This document shows positions 1-7,786 of a stretch of 14,318 nucleotides of DNA, piece by piece; position 1 is the stretch's first letter, and each line of letters begins with the position of its first letter. Under the pieces are notes generated by a model that ran no database searches, was not told the origin of the DNA, and saw only the letters and a list, made by a program, of their open reading frames with translations. A program made the position numbers and the translations under genes. The stretch covers positions 1 to 14,318 of the forward strand of contig CALGHW010000173.1 in the NCBI GenBank assembly GCA_937916075.1, read 5' to 3'. Origin of the DNA: an uncultured Prevotella sp. GTDB taxonomy: Bacteria; Bacteroidota; Bacteroidia; Bacteroidales; Bacteroidaceae.

Positions 1-432
1 AACCTCACCAAGCTGGAGCAGCGTATCTTTGTGAATGGCATCCTGTTGGGCGGCTCGTTGAGTGACTATTACAATGTGATAGACCGCGACTACAACATGG
101 GTAGCGGTTATAGTGCCAAAGTGCAGACCCTGCTGGAGTTTGGCCGCTTTGGCCGTTTCCTGGCAGGCGCAGACTATTATCGTATCTATACCTGGAAAGG
201 CTATGAAGGCAAGGATTTGACCACTACCGACCCCCTTTATCTCAACGCTCAGGGCGACAAGGGTAATGCGGCCTTGCTGGTGGTATCGTCGCGCTTTGTG
301 CTGGCGCTCACCAACCATTTGGGGTTCGACCTGTCGGCCTCCTTCTATTGGCGCGACACCCATTACAAGTATCATCCTACCGTTACGGCCCGCACTTATG
401 ACGTGCATCTGGGCCTGATGTATTCCTTGTGA
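1..432 (+). CDS. C-terminal part of an outer-membrane beta-barrel-like protein (5' truncated)
   Basis: The reading frame is open from base 1, so the gene begins outside the window; the GTG at 31 is an internal codon rather than a start. The visible 143 residues alternate polar and hydrophobic positions, are rich in Tyr, Phe and Gly, and show several candidate membrane strands (for example LLVVSSRFVLAL and LGFDLSASFYW). The protein ends in a hydrophobic strand closing on Leu (VHLGLMYSL), as expected for an outer-membrane barrel. No enzyme motif is visible. It may belong to one of the DUF families of Bacteroidales outer-membrane proteins (DUF3943 is possible), but I cannot confirm this from the C-terminus alone. 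The stop lies 27 bases before the methyltransferase start on the same strand, so the two may share a transcript. I am fairly sure of the coding frame and only moderately sure of the barrel. Confidence 0.75.
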   Translation, partial: NLTKLEQRIFVNGILLGGSLSDYYNVIDRDYNMGSGYSAKVQTLLEFGRFGRFLAGADYYRIYTWKGYEGKDLTTTDPLYLNAQGDKGNAALLVVSSRFVLALTNHLGFDLSASFYWRDTHYKYHPTVTARTYDVHLGLMYSL

Positions 433-459
433 TACCCTTACCAAAAACATCTCTTATCC

Positions 460-1662
460 ATGAACAAGCAGACTCAAGACTATATCCGTGTCCATCGCGA
501 TGCCGACGTTCGTCAGTTAGCGCTCAAGGGTGCCCCCGACAATGTAGACCTCGCTTTTGCCCTCGACCAGATTAGTGGCAGGCAGAAATCCCGTGTCAAG
601 TTGCCCTCTTGGGCTTCCGTTGAGGGCATACTCTATCCGCCCCATCTCTCGATGGAACAATGCTCCAGTGAGGCGACAGCCCGTTACAAAGCCCTGTTGG
701 CCGACAGGCTTCTGAGCCGTATAGGCGACAGCCAACGAAGCATGGTAGACCTCACGGGAGGGTTTGGCGTGGACTTCTCTTTTCTGGCGGCCGGCTTCGA
801 GGAGGCTGTGTATGTGGAGCGTCAGGAACATCTGTGTGACATTGCCCGCAGCAATTTCGCCCGGCTGGGCCTGGGCCAGGCTCGGGTGGTATGTGGTGAT
901 GCCGCCGACTATCTGGCGGCAATGGATCCTGTATCACTCATTTTTGTTGATCCGGCCCGGCGCGACGCAAGGGGCGGACGTACCTTTGCCATCGCCGACT
1001 GCACCCCCAATGTGGCCGCCTTGGGCCGGCAGTTGATGGACAAGGCCCGTCTGGTGGTTGTCAAATTATCGCCCATGCTCGACTGGCGCAAGGCTGTAGC
1101 CGATATGGGCGAGGGAGTAGGGGAGGTGCATATCGTCTCGGTAGACGGCGAGTGCAAGGAACTTGTGATAGTCATGTCGGAGGCGTTTCATGGGGTGGAG
1201 CGCCTGTATTGTGTCAATGGTGATGACGTGCTGGAGTGCGGCCTGACCGAATCATGGCCTCAGACTATGGGTGCCCCCGTCAGTATAGACCTCTTGTCGC
1301 ATGACGGTATGTGGCTTTATGAGCCCAATGCCTCGGTAATGAAGGCCGGTTGCTTCGGATGGGTGGAGAGACATTTCGGGGTGGCCCAGATAGACGGCAA
1401 CAGCCATCTCTTTGTCTCTGACCATGAAGTGCGGGATTTCCCCGGGCGCAGGTTTCAGATAGAGCGTGTGACGACGATGAACAAGAAGGCGTTGCGTTGT
1501 GCCATGGCTGACATCGTCCAGGCCAATATCACCGTCCGCAACTTCCCGGTAAGTGTGGCCGAATTGCGTCGTAGGCTGAAAATAAGTGAGGGTGGCAGCA
1601 AATATATCTTTGCTACCACCCTCACGGACAAGACCCATCTTCTGCTCATTTGCAGAAAATAG
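460..1662 (+). CDS. Class I SAM-dependent methyltransferase with THUMP-like C-terminal domain (PG_1098 type)
   Basis: This 400-aa protein has a Rossmann-fold methyltransferase core. The glycine-rich SAM-binding motif I is DLTGGFGVD (residues 97-105), followed by an acidic strand end at VYVER (117-121), a GDAAD motif (146-150) and the motif IV signature VDPARRD (163-169). The N-terminal 90 residues are helical. The C-terminal part (about 280-400) matches my recollection of the ferredoxin-like and THUMP-like regions of the Bacteroidales family named after Porphyromonas gingivalis PG_1098. The architecture suggests methylation of a nucleic acid, probably RNA, but the substrate is not known to me. 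The ATG at 460 fits the family length. The gene is 27 nt downstream of the preceding gene and converges on ompA with a 25-nt gap. Near its 3' end the coding sequence (1586-1625) also forms the arms of a long hairpin that probably terminates ompA transcription. Confidence 0.85.
   Translation: MNKQTQDYIRVHRDADVRQLALKGAPDNVDLAFALDQISGRQKSRVKLPSWASVEGILYPPHLSMEQCSSEATARYKALLADRLLSRIGDSQRSMVDLTGGFGVDFSFLAAGFEEAVYVERQEHLCDIARSNFARLGLGQARVVCGDAADYLAAMDPVSLIFVDPARRDARGGRTFAIADCTPNVAALGRQLMDKARLVVVKLSPMLDWRKAVADMGEGVGEVHIVSVDGECKELVIVMSEAFHGVERLYCVNGDDVLECGLTESWPQTMGAPVSIDLLSHDGMWLYEPNASVMKAGCFGWVERHFGVAQIDGNSHLFVSDHEVRDFPGRRFQIERVTTMNKKALRCAMADIVQANITVRNFPVSVAELRRRLKISEGGSKYIFATTLTDKTHLLLICRK
1586..1625 (-). 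terminator. Probable ompA terminator embedded in the convergent methyltransferase gene
   Basis: Arms at 1586-1602 and 1609-1625 (17 nt each) enclose a 6-nt loop. The only non-complementary pair, 1596 with 1615, is C-A when read on the + strand but G-U when read on the - strand, so the helix is fully paired only in the ompA transcript. On the - strand the hairpin is followed by TTATTTT; on the + strand no T-run follows. The structure starts 62 nt past the ompA stop codon. It overlaps codons for SEGGSKYIFATTLT of the methyltransferase. Confidence 0.65.
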
Positions 1663-1687
1663 TCATTCATTCATTTTTTTCGGCGGA

Positions 1688-2791
1688 TTATTTGGCCGGA
1701 CCAATCACGATGACGCAACGGTTCTTGTCGTTCTCGCTGAACGGCTGTACCGTGTCGCCCTTCGAGTCAACAATCACGCGGCTGGCGTCTATGCCGTAGT
1801 TCTTTACCAGCTTGTCCTTGAAAGTCTGTGCGCGTTGGCGTGCATACTTCTCGTTGATTTCAGCATTTCCGGTACCCTTGTCGGCATATCCCGTTACGCT
1901 GACCTTGGCGTCCGGATTGCGCTTCAGATAGGCTGCCGTACGCTCCAGTTCTGCGTTTTGATTAGCTGCGTCGGCCTTCTTAATCTTGTAGAACACTTCT
2001 TCGCGCAAGGTTTCCACCTTCTTCTCTACCGGTTTGGGCGTTACCACCGGCTTGGGCTCGGGCTTGGGTTCTGGCTTAGGCTCCGGTTTGGGTTCGGGCT
2101 TGGCTACAGGAGTGGGTACGGGAGCGGGAGCGGCTTTCTTGGCCTTGTGTCCAAAGCGGAAGCTCACGCCGAGCATGGCTGTCACCATCCAATCGTCCTT
2201 GTCGCTGAATTTGGAGTTAAACCGGTCGTCCAGGCTGTTGGCGTTTACCTCCAGCGACACGCCGAAAGGCTTGGCAGGATTGGTCTCCAGGCGCACGCCG
2301 GCACGCACATTGTGGCTCAGCCGGTTGCCGCTCCATACCAGCGGCATATTCAGTCCGGTAGTATTCTCGGCCAGAGCGTTGGCCTCGCTGTTGCCCCAAC
2401 TGTTAGTCAGTCCTACACCGCCCAGCAACACCACGTTGAGAAAGTGCTGGTTCTTGGGCCAGATGAGGTTGGAGAGATTCACCATCAGGTCAGCGTCAGT
2501 GGTGATATAATTCCATTTGTAATACTGGTTGAGGTTGCCGCTGTATCCGCCCTTTGCCTGCCATCCGTTGACATGCAGACGCGCGCCTACCACCGGTGTG
2601 AAGTAATGGCCGAACGAGACGGCGCCCACGGGCGTGATGAGCTTGTCCATCTTGGCGTCGGTGAGCGTCATCTGTGCTCCGCCCTGTAGTTCCACGTAAC
2701 TGTAAGATTTCGGCTGGCTTGTCTCCTGTGCCGTGGCAGTGCAGGCCATGAGCAATCCCATTGCGGCTAATGCGATTTTCTTGTTGTACAT
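1688..2791 (-). CDS. OmpA-family outer membrane protein with Pro/Lys/Glu linker
   Basis: The 367-aa product has three parts. Residues 1-22 form a signal peptide, with a likely signal peptidase I site near ATA|QE. LMAC at 14-17 resembles a lipobox but has Met at -2, so a lipoprotein is less likely. Residues about 23-215 look like a beta-barrel with many aromatic and Gly-rich strands, ending in GVSFRFG. A linker (about 216-262) contains tandem KPEP units. The C-terminal domain (about 263-367) is of the OmpA peptidoglycan-binding type: VTGYADKGTGN carries the conserved Asp (D304) and ARQRAQTF a matching Arg (about R320). The protein probably anchors the outer membrane to peptidoglycan and is likely abundant. 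It has its own promoter (TTTG-N20-TATTTTTG) divergent from the acetyltransferase gene, and a leader of roughly 64 nt. It converges with the methyltransferase gene. Assignment to the family is firm; orthology to a named OmpA is not claimed. Confidence 0.92.
   Translation of the reverse strand: MYNKKIALAAMGLLMACTATAQETSQPKSYSYVELQGGAQMTLTDAKMDKLITPVGAVSFGHYFTPVVGARLHVNGWQAKGGYSGNLNQYYKWNYITTDADLMVNLSNLIWPKNQHFLNVVLLGGVGLTNSWGNSEANALAENTTGLNMPLVWSGNRLSHNVRAGVRLETNPAKPFGVSLEVNANSLDDRFNSKFSDKDDWMVTAMLGVSFRFGHKAKKAAPAPVPTPVAKPEPKPEPKPEPKPEPKPVVTPKPVEKKVETLREEVFYKIKKADAANQNAELERTAAYLKRNPDAKVSVTGYADKGTGNAEINEKYARQRAQTFKDKLVKNYGIDASRVIVDSKGDTVQPFSENDKNRCVIVIGPAK
2049..2102 (-). repeat. 12-bp in-frame tandem repeat encoding the KPEP linker of OmpA
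   Basis: Four 12-bp units run from 2049 to 2096 on the + strand (ggcttgggctcg, ggcttgggttct, ggcttaggctcc, ggtttgggttcg), with a partial fifth after them. They translate on the - strand to tandem Lys-Pro-Glu-Pro. Units differ at synonymous positions, so the array looks old rather than freshly expanded. A change in unit number would alter linker length without shifting the frame. Confidence 0.85.
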
Positions 2792-2860
2792 AGTTGTTAT
2801 GTTTATGATTTGTTCTTGATGTCTGCCGTTAGCGATGTGTGCATACTGTTATTTAAGTTG

Positions 2861-2892
2861 CAAAAATAGATTAAAATTCCGAAAGTTCCAAA
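2861..2892 (-). promoter_or_regulatory. Bacteroidetes-type promoter of ompA
   Basis: Read on the - strand, TTTG (complement of 2889-2892) is followed after 20 nt by TATTTTTG (complement of 2861-2868). This is an exact match to the TTTG / TAnnTTTG pattern of the primary sigma factor of Bacteroidetes. The predicted start of transcription is near 2855, giving a leader of about 64 nt before the ompA ATG. Confidence 0.8.
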
Positions 2893-2897
2893 TTTCT

Positions 2898-2928
2898 TTT
2901 GCTCTTTTCTCGAAAAACGTTAACTTTG
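2898..2928 (+). promoter_or_regulatory. Bacteroidetes-type promoter of the GNAT-like gene
   Basis: TTTG at 2898-2901 is followed after 19 nt by TAACTTTG at 2921-2928, a full match to the Bacteroidetes consensus. Transcription should begin near 2934, about 23 nt before the ATG at 2957. Its -33 box lies only 5 bases from the -33 box of the ompA promoter on the other strand. The genes behind it (acetyltransferase, parE and possibly more) are probably read from here. Confidence 0.8.
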
Positions 2929-2936
2929 CAGTCAAT

Positions 2937-2952
2937 ATTATTTGCAAATAAT
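2937..2952. promoter_or_regulatory. Perfect 16-bp palindrome at the predicted transcription start (operator candidate)
   Basis: ATTATTTGCAAATAAT is exactly its own reverse complement. It begins 8 bases after the -7 box of the + promoter and ends 4 bases before the ATG at 2957, so a bound dimeric regulator would block initiation or early elongation. With no loop it cannot form a good RNA hairpin as a whole, which favours a DNA-binding site. The region is AT-rich, so chance symmetry is possible. No regulator gene is seen in the window. Confidence 0.4.
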
Positions 2953-2956
2953 TGAT

Positions 2957-4105
2957 ATGTCATCAGTAATGATAAAGAGAGTCTCAAACCGCAAAGAGCT
3001 TGAGGCTTTTATTCAGTTCCACTATGATTTGTACCGTGGAAATGAGTTTGACGTGCCCAATCTGCACAGTGACGAGGTAAACACGCTGAGCAAAGACCGT
3101 AATGCGGCGTTTGACTTCTGTGAGGCCGAGTATTTCCTGGCTTATAAGGACGGTCGCGTGGCAGGTCGCGTGGCTGCCATCATCAACCGTAGCGCGAATA
3201 CGAAATGGAACCGTCAGAGCGTTCGTTTCGGATGGGTTGACTTTATCGACGATATAGAAGTGTCTGGAGCCTTGTTGAAGGCTGTTGAGGACTGGGGACG
3301 CGCCAAGGGAATGACCGAGGTGGTAGGTCCGCTCGGCTTCACCGACATGGACCCTGAGGGTATGCTTACTTGGGGCTTCGACCAATTAGGCACCCAGGCC
3401 ACCATCTACAACTATCCTTACTATCCCGAGCACATGGAGAAGCTGGGTGGTTGGGAAAAGGACAATGACTATGTGGAGTATAAGCTTTACGTGCCCGAGA
3501 CAGTACCCGAGAAGTATAAGAAAATAGCGGAGATGATACAGAAACGCTATAACTTGCATGTCAAGAAACTCAACCGCAAGGAGGTGTTCAAAGATGGTTA
3601 TGGGCAGAAGATATTTGAGGTCATCAATGAGACGTTCAAGGACCTTTACGGTTATTCACAGCTCACGCAGCGCCAGATAGACCAATATGTCAAGATGTAT
3701 CTGCCTATGGCAGACCTGAACCTGGTCACACTCATCGAGGACTGGAACCTGCCCGGTCACGATGTCATCGGTGTGGGCATTACCATTCCCTCTTTGTCGC
3801 GTGCCCTGCAGAAGTGTCATAATGGCCGCCTGTTGCCCTTTGGCTGGTGGCCCGTCATACAGGCCTTGAAATTTCATAAGACAGATATTGTGGACTTGCT
3901 CCTGATAGGTATTCTTCCTGAGTATCGTACCAAGGGAGCCAATGCCTTGCTTTTCAACGACTTGATACCCTGGTACCAGCGTTACGGATTCAAGTGGGGC
4001 GAGACCCATGTGGAAATGGAGACCAACGGCAAGGTGCAGGGTCAGTGGCAATATCTGGAGCGCGAGATGCACAAGCGTCGTCGCTGCTATATCAAGAAAC
4101 TGTAA
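2957..4105 (+). CDS. GNAT-like N-acetyltransferase family protein
   Basis: The product (382 aa from ATG 2957) resembles the long GNAT-annotated proteins of Bacteroidales, which begin with a conserved IKRVSNRKELEAFIQFHYDLY-like stretch. Visible features are an N-terminal acyltransferase-like half with a strand/turn at YFLAYKDGRVAGRVAAI (residues about 59-75), a conserved VVGPLGFTDMDPEGML motif (122-137), and a C-terminal half ending in a second GNAT-like region (LLLIGILPEYRTKGANALLF). The substrate is unknown. The frame runs upstream to a TTG at 2942, but ATG 2957 sits a sensible distance from the predicted transcription start; ATG 2969 (MIKRVSN) is also possible and fits the family's usual N-terminus. 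No Shine-Dalgarno site is seen. parE starts 18 nt downstream of the stop, so the two are very likely co-transcribed. Confidence 0.8.
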   Translation: MSSVMIKRVSNRKELEAFIQFHYDLYRGNEFDVPNLHSDEVNTLSKDRNAAFDFCEAEYFLAYKDGRVAGRVAAIINRSANTKWNRQSVRFGWVDFIDDIEVSGALLKAVEDWGRAKGMTEVVGPLGFTDMDPEGMLTWGFDQLGTQATIYNYPYYPEHMEKLGGWEKDNDYVEYKLYVPETVPEKYKKIAEMIQKRYNLHVKKLNRKEVFKDGYGQKIFEVINETFKDLYGYSQLTQRQIDQYVKMYLPMADLNLVTLIEDWNLPGHDVIGVGITIPSLSRALQKCHNGRLLPFGWWPVIQALKFHKTDIVDLLLIGILPEYRTKGANALLFNDLIPWYQRYGFKWGETHVEMETNGKVQGQWQYLEREMHKRRRCYIKKL

Positions 4106-4123
4106 TTTCGGAGAATATTGAAG

Positions 4124-6079
4124 ATGGACCAAGAGGAAAACAAAAATACCGCTCCACAGCAGCCTGTGGAATATACGGACGACAATATCCGGCACTTGTC
4201 GGATATGGAGCATGTCCGTACCCGTCCCGGTATGTATATTGGCCGTCTTGGCGACGGCTCGCTGCCCGAGGACGGTATCTATGTGCTGTTGAAGGAGGTG
4301 ATAGACAACTCTATCGACGAGTTTAAGATGCATGCCGGCGACCGCATTGAGATCAATGTGGAAAACAATCTTTGCGTGAGCGTGCGCGACTATGGACGAG
4401 GCATCCCCCAGGGCAAGCTTATCGAGGCTGTGAGTGTGCTCAATACTGGTGGAAAGTATGATTCGAAGGCCTTCAAGAAGAGTGTCGGCCTCAATGGCGT
4501 GGGTGTCAAGGCGGTCAATGCCCTGAGCGCTCATTTCACGGTCAGTTCCTATCGCGATGGCAAGGTGCGCACCGCCCAGTTTGAGCGGGGCGTGCTGAAG
4601 AGTGACACGACGGCCGACACCACCGACGAGAACGGTACTTATATCTATTTTGAACCCGACAATACCTTGTTTCTCAACTATTCGTTCCACAACGACATTG
4701 TTGAGACCATGCTCCGCAATTATACTTACCTGAATACAGGTCTGGCCATCATGTATAACGGTCGGCGTATCCTGAGCCGCAACGGACTGAAGGACCTGCT
4801 CAACGACACGATGACCACCGACGGTATCTATCCCATTATCCATCTCAAGGGTGAGGACATCGAGATTGCCTTTACCCATACCAGCCAGTATGGGGAGGAG
4901 TATCATAGCTTTGTCAACGGCCAGCACACCACTCAGGGAGGTACCCACCAGAGTGCCTTCAAAGAGCATATTGCCAAGACCATCAAGGAGTTTTACAACA
5001 AAAGCTTTGAGTATACCGACATTCGCAATGGCCTGGTGGCCGCCATCGCCATCAATGTGGAGGAGCCGATGTTTGAGAGCCAGACCAAAATCAAGCTCGG
5101 TTCGCTGACCATGACCCCCGGTGGTGGCGTAAGTATCAACAAGTATGTGGGCGACTTCATCAAGACCGAGGTAGACAACTACCTGCACAAGCATGCTGAT
5201 GTGGCCGAGGTGATGCTCCAGAAGATACAGGAGAGCGAAAAGGAGCGCAAGGCCATGGCCGGTGTGACCAAGCTGGCCCGTGAACGGGCCAAGAAGGCTA
5301 ATCTGCACAACCGCAAGCTGCGCGACTGCCGCATCCATTTCAGCGACGTGAAGAACAACCGCAAGGAGGAGTCGAGTATCTTCATCACCGAGGGTGATTC
5401 GGCCAGTGGAAGCATCACCAAGAGCCGTGACGTTAACACACAGGCTGTGTTCTCCCTGCGCGGAAAGCCTCTCAACTCTTTCGGGCTCACCAAGAAGGTG
5501 GTCTATGAGAACGAGGAGTTTAATCTACTCCAGGCGGCCCTCGACATTGAGGACGGTCTCGACACGTTGCGTTACAACAAGGTCATCGTGGCTACCGATG
5601 CCGATGTGGACGGTATGCACATCCGGCTGTTAATCATCACTTTCTTCCTACAGTTCTTCCCCGAACTTATCAAGAAGGGGCACGTTTATGTGTTGCAGAC
5701 ACCCTTGTTTCGTGTCCGCAACCGGAGGGCGAAAATCAAGAAAAAGGCTACCCTGGCCGATGCTGATGCCAAGGGCGCCAAGAAGTCAGACTTCATTACC
5801 CGCTACTGTTATAGTGACGAGGAGCGCGTCAACGCCATCAGCGACTTGGGCCCCGATCCTGAGATTACCCGATTCAAAGGACTGGGCGAAATATCGCCCG
5901 ATGAGTTCAAAAACTTTATCGGGCCGGAGATGCGCCTGGAACAGGTGACCCTCCACAAGACCGACCAGGTGCAGAAGCTTCTCGAATACTATATGGGAAA
6001 AAACAGTATGGAGCGTCAGAACTTCATCATCGACAATCTGGTTGTGGAAGACGACAGGCCGGAAGAGCTGGAAGAGTGA
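4124..6079 (+). CDS. parE: DNA topoisomerase IV subunit B
   Basis: This is the ATPase/TOPRIM subunit of a type IIA topoisomerase, which with ParC decatenates replicated chromosomes in the cytoplasm. From ATG 4124 (651 aa) the order is: GHKL ATPase with N-box KEVIDNSIDEF (57-67), DYGRGIP (89-95) and ATP-lid GLNGVGVKAVNALS (122-135); transducer with the QTK loop SQTKIKLGS (319-327); TOPRIM with EGDSASG (423-429), LRGKPLN (445-451) and DADVDGMHIR (492-501). HVRTRPGMYIGRLGDGS and the DGIYVLLKEV context are typical of Bacteroidetes ParE rather than GyrB, which has AVRKRPAMYIG. The open frame begins at TTG 4118, two codons upstream, but ATG is preferred. The length is normal for the phylum. It follows the acetyltransferase gene by 18 nt; parC is not in the window. 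Confidence 0.95.
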   Translation: MDQEENKNTAPQQPVEYTDDNIRHLSDMEHVRTRPGMYIGRLGDGSLPEDGIYVLLKEVIDNSIDEFKMHAGDRIEINVENNLCVSVRDYGRGIPQGKLIEAVSVLNTGGKYDSKAFKKSVGLNGVGVKAVNALSAHFTVSSYRDGKVRTAQFERGVLKSDTTADTTDENGTYIYFEPDNTLFLNYSFHNDIVETMLRNYTYLNTGLAIMYNGRRILSRNGLKDLLNDTMTTDGIYPIIHLKGEDIEIAFTHTSQYGEEYHSFVNGQHTTQGGTHQSAFKEHIAKTIKEFYNKSFEYTDIRNGLVAAIAINVEEPMFESQTKIKLGSLTMTPGGGVSINKYVGDFIKTEVDNYLHKHADVAEVMLQKIQESEKERKAMAGVTKLARERAKKANLHNRKLRDCRIHFSDVKNNRKEESSIFITEGDSASGSITKSRDVNTQAVFSLRGKPLNSFGLTKKVVYENEEFNLLQAALDIEDGLDTLRYNKVIVATDADVDGMHIRLLIITFFLQFFPELIKKGHVYVLQTPLFRVRNRRAKIKKKATLADADAKGAKKSDFITRYCYSDEERVNAISDLGPDPEITRFKGLGEISPDEFKNFIGPEMRLEQVTLHKTDQVQKLLEYYMGKNSMERQNFIIDNLVVEDDRPEELEE

Positions 6080-6136
6080 GGTTCCTGTCGATGCTGTATA
6101 GGTAATTCTTATAATCACCTTTAAAAACAATTCGCA

Positions 6137-7705
6137 ATGAAAAAAAAAATATATGGGGCGCTTCTGCTTGCCTTGTCCACAATAGGTATGCATGCCCAGG
6201 TGATGGACGACATGAAGCACCCTCTGCGCAAGCTGCAGATGGCGGAGTGGGCCATTACCAATCTCTATGTGGACAGTGTCGATGAGAACCGGCTGGTGGA
6301 AGACGGTATCCGCGGTATGTTAGAAAAGTTGGACCCGCACTCTTCTTACTCCACCCCGAAAGAGGTGAAGCAGATGAACGAACCGTTGCAGGGCAGCTTT
6401 GATGGTATTGGGGTCCAGTTTAACATCATTCAGGACACCCTGCTCGTTATCCAGCCCGTGACCAATGGTCCTTCCGAGAAGGTAGGCATCCTGGCCGGCG
6501 ACCGGATTGTGATGGTCAACGACACGGCCATCGCCGGCAAGAAGATGGATCGGAGTGAAATCATGCGCCGTCTGCGTGGCCCGAGGGGTACCAAGGTCAA
6601 GCTCGGTGTCTTGCGCCGCGGCATACACGGGCAGCTCACATTCACTGTGACGAGAGACAAGATTCCCGTCAAGTCGATTGATGCCAGTTACATGATTCGT
6701 CCCGGGATAGGCTATGTGCGCATCGGTAATTTCGGAGCCACTACCTACGACGAGTTCATGGCTTGTCTGCGTACGCTGAGAGGGCAGGGCATGAAGAGCC
6801 TGATACTCGACTTGCAGGGCAATGGAGGCGGTTATCTTCAGGCCGCTGTCAATATCGCCAACGAGTTTTTGCCTAAAGACGACATGATTGTATACACCAA
6901 GGGGCGTCGCACCCCCCGGAATGATTATAAGGCCAAGGGCAACGGACAGTTTCAGGACGGCAAGCTCTTTGTCCTGGTAGACGAGTACACGGCCTCTGCG
7001 GCCGAAATCGTCACTGGAGCCATTCAGGACCAAGACCGTGGATGGGTGGTAGGTCGCCGCACCTTTGGCAAGGGCCTTGTCCAGCGTCCTCTCGATTTGC
7101 CCGACGGTTCGATGATACGTCTCACGGTGGCCCATTACTACACCCCGGCTGGCCGTTGCATCCAGAAGCCTTACGTGAAGGGTGATGCCAAGGACTATGC
7201 CATGGATGTGTACAACCGTCTGAAGCATGGAGAGCTGACCAGTGTCGACAGTATTCATTTTGCCGACTCGCTCAAGTGTTATACTCTGCGCAAGCACCGT
7301 ACGGTCTATGGCGGTGGTGGTATAATGCCCGACTTCTTTGTGCCGCTCGACACTACGCTTTACACCAAGTTTTACCGTGAGCTGTCGGCCAAGAGCGTCA
7401 TCATCAACGCCAATCTCCGCTATGTCGATGACCACCGCAAGCAGCTGCGCCGCCAGTATTCGTCGTTTGATGTCTTCCGGAAAACCTACGAGGTGCCCCA
7501 AAGTCTGTTGGACGATATTCTGAAGGAGGCCGAAAAGCAGAAAATCAAGCCCAAGGACGACAAGGAGCTCCAGCAGACGCTGTCCTTGCTGAAGTTGCAG
7601 ATGAAAGCCCTCGTGGCTCGTGATTTATGGGACATGAGCGAGTATTATGCCATCATGAATGAAATCAATCCGATTGTTCTGAAAGCGTTGGATTTGATGC
7701 GGTAG
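6137..7705 (+). CDS. S41-family C-terminal processing peptidase
   Basis: A periplasmic serine protease of the Ctp/Prc/tail-specific type (522 aa). Residues 1-20 form a signal peptide ending in MHA|Q. A helical segment with LDPHSSYSTP (65-74) precedes a PDZ domain (about 85-175, with GILAGDRIVMVND). The S41 core follows: DLQGNGGGYL (225-234), catalytic Ser287 in DEYTASAAEIV and Lys312 in RRTFGKGLVQ, then the conserved YYTPAGRCIQ (334-343). The last 150 residues form a C-terminal extension seen in Bacteroidetes homologues. All catalytic residues are present, so it should be active on C-termini of periplasmic substrates. It starts 57 nt after parE with an A-rich leader and no clear SD. The start codon runs straight into ten consecutive A bases (6140-6149), a slippage-prone tract at codons 2-4. 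Confidence 0.92.
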   Translation: MKKKIYGALLLALSTIGMHAQVMDDMKHPLRKLQMAEWAITNLYVDSVDENRLVEDGIRGMLEKLDPHSSYSTPKEVKQMNEPLQGSFDGIGVQFNIIQDTLLVIQPVTNGPSEKVGILAGDRIVMVNDTAIAGKKMDRSEIMRRLRGPRGTKVKLGVLRRGIHGQLTFTVTRDKIPVKSIDASYMIRPGIGYVRIGNFGATTYDEFMACLRTLRGQGMKSLILDLQGNGGGYLQAAVNIANEFLPKDDMIVYTKGRRTPRNDYKAKGNGQFQDGKLFVLVDEYTASAAEIVTGAIQDQDRGWVVGRRTFGKGLVQRPLDLPDGSMIRLTVAHYYTPAGRCIQKPYVKGDAKDYAMDVYNRLKHGELTSVDSIHFADSLKCYTLRKHRTVYGGGGIMPDFFVPLDTTLYTKFYRELSAKSVIINANLRYVDDHRKQLRRQYSSFDVFRKTYEVPQSLLDDILKEAEKQKIKPKDDKELQQTLSLLKLQMKALVARDLWDMSEYYAIMNEINPIVLKALDLMR

Positions 7706-7742
7706 AAGTTTAAAATCAGAAATAAAAAACACAAAGGAATGG

Positions 7743-7762
7743 TGCGTCGTGAGCATGACGCA
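7743..7762 (+). other. Hairpin in the leader of dapB
   Basis: TGCGTCGT (7743-7750) and ATGACGCA (7755-7762) pair around a GAGC loop; the one non-Watson-Crick pair is G-U in + strand RNA and C-A on the other strand. No T-run follows directly; the next bases are an A-rich leader before the dapB ATG. It might be a processing, stability or weak attenuation element. It is not a canonical terminator. Confidence 0.4.
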
Positions 7763-7786
7763 TGATGAATAAAAAATAAAAAAACG

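Noticed and set aside
2049..2108. CRISPR-like or regulatory tandem repeat
   Set aside because: The units are in frame, 12 bp long, without spacers, and encode the KPEP linker.
1586..2689. Open frame of 367 codons on the + strand opposite ompA
   Set aside because: It is the complement of a gene with signal peptide, barrel and OmpA domain; the Gly/Leu/Phe-rich part is just the reverse of the KPEP repeat.
4118..4123. TTG 4118 as the start of parE
   Set aside because: An ATG lies two codons later and nothing favours the TTG.
3656..5338. Open frame of 560 codons on the - strand across the acetyltransferase end and parE
   Set aside because: It is antisense to two genes with clear family motifs. 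Its translation is low-complexity, rich in His, Leu and Val, with no domain; it is a by-product of codon bias.
6320..7501. Open frame of 393 codons on the - strand within the S41 peptidase gene
   Set aside because: It mirrors a well-supported coding sequence and has no recognisable motif.
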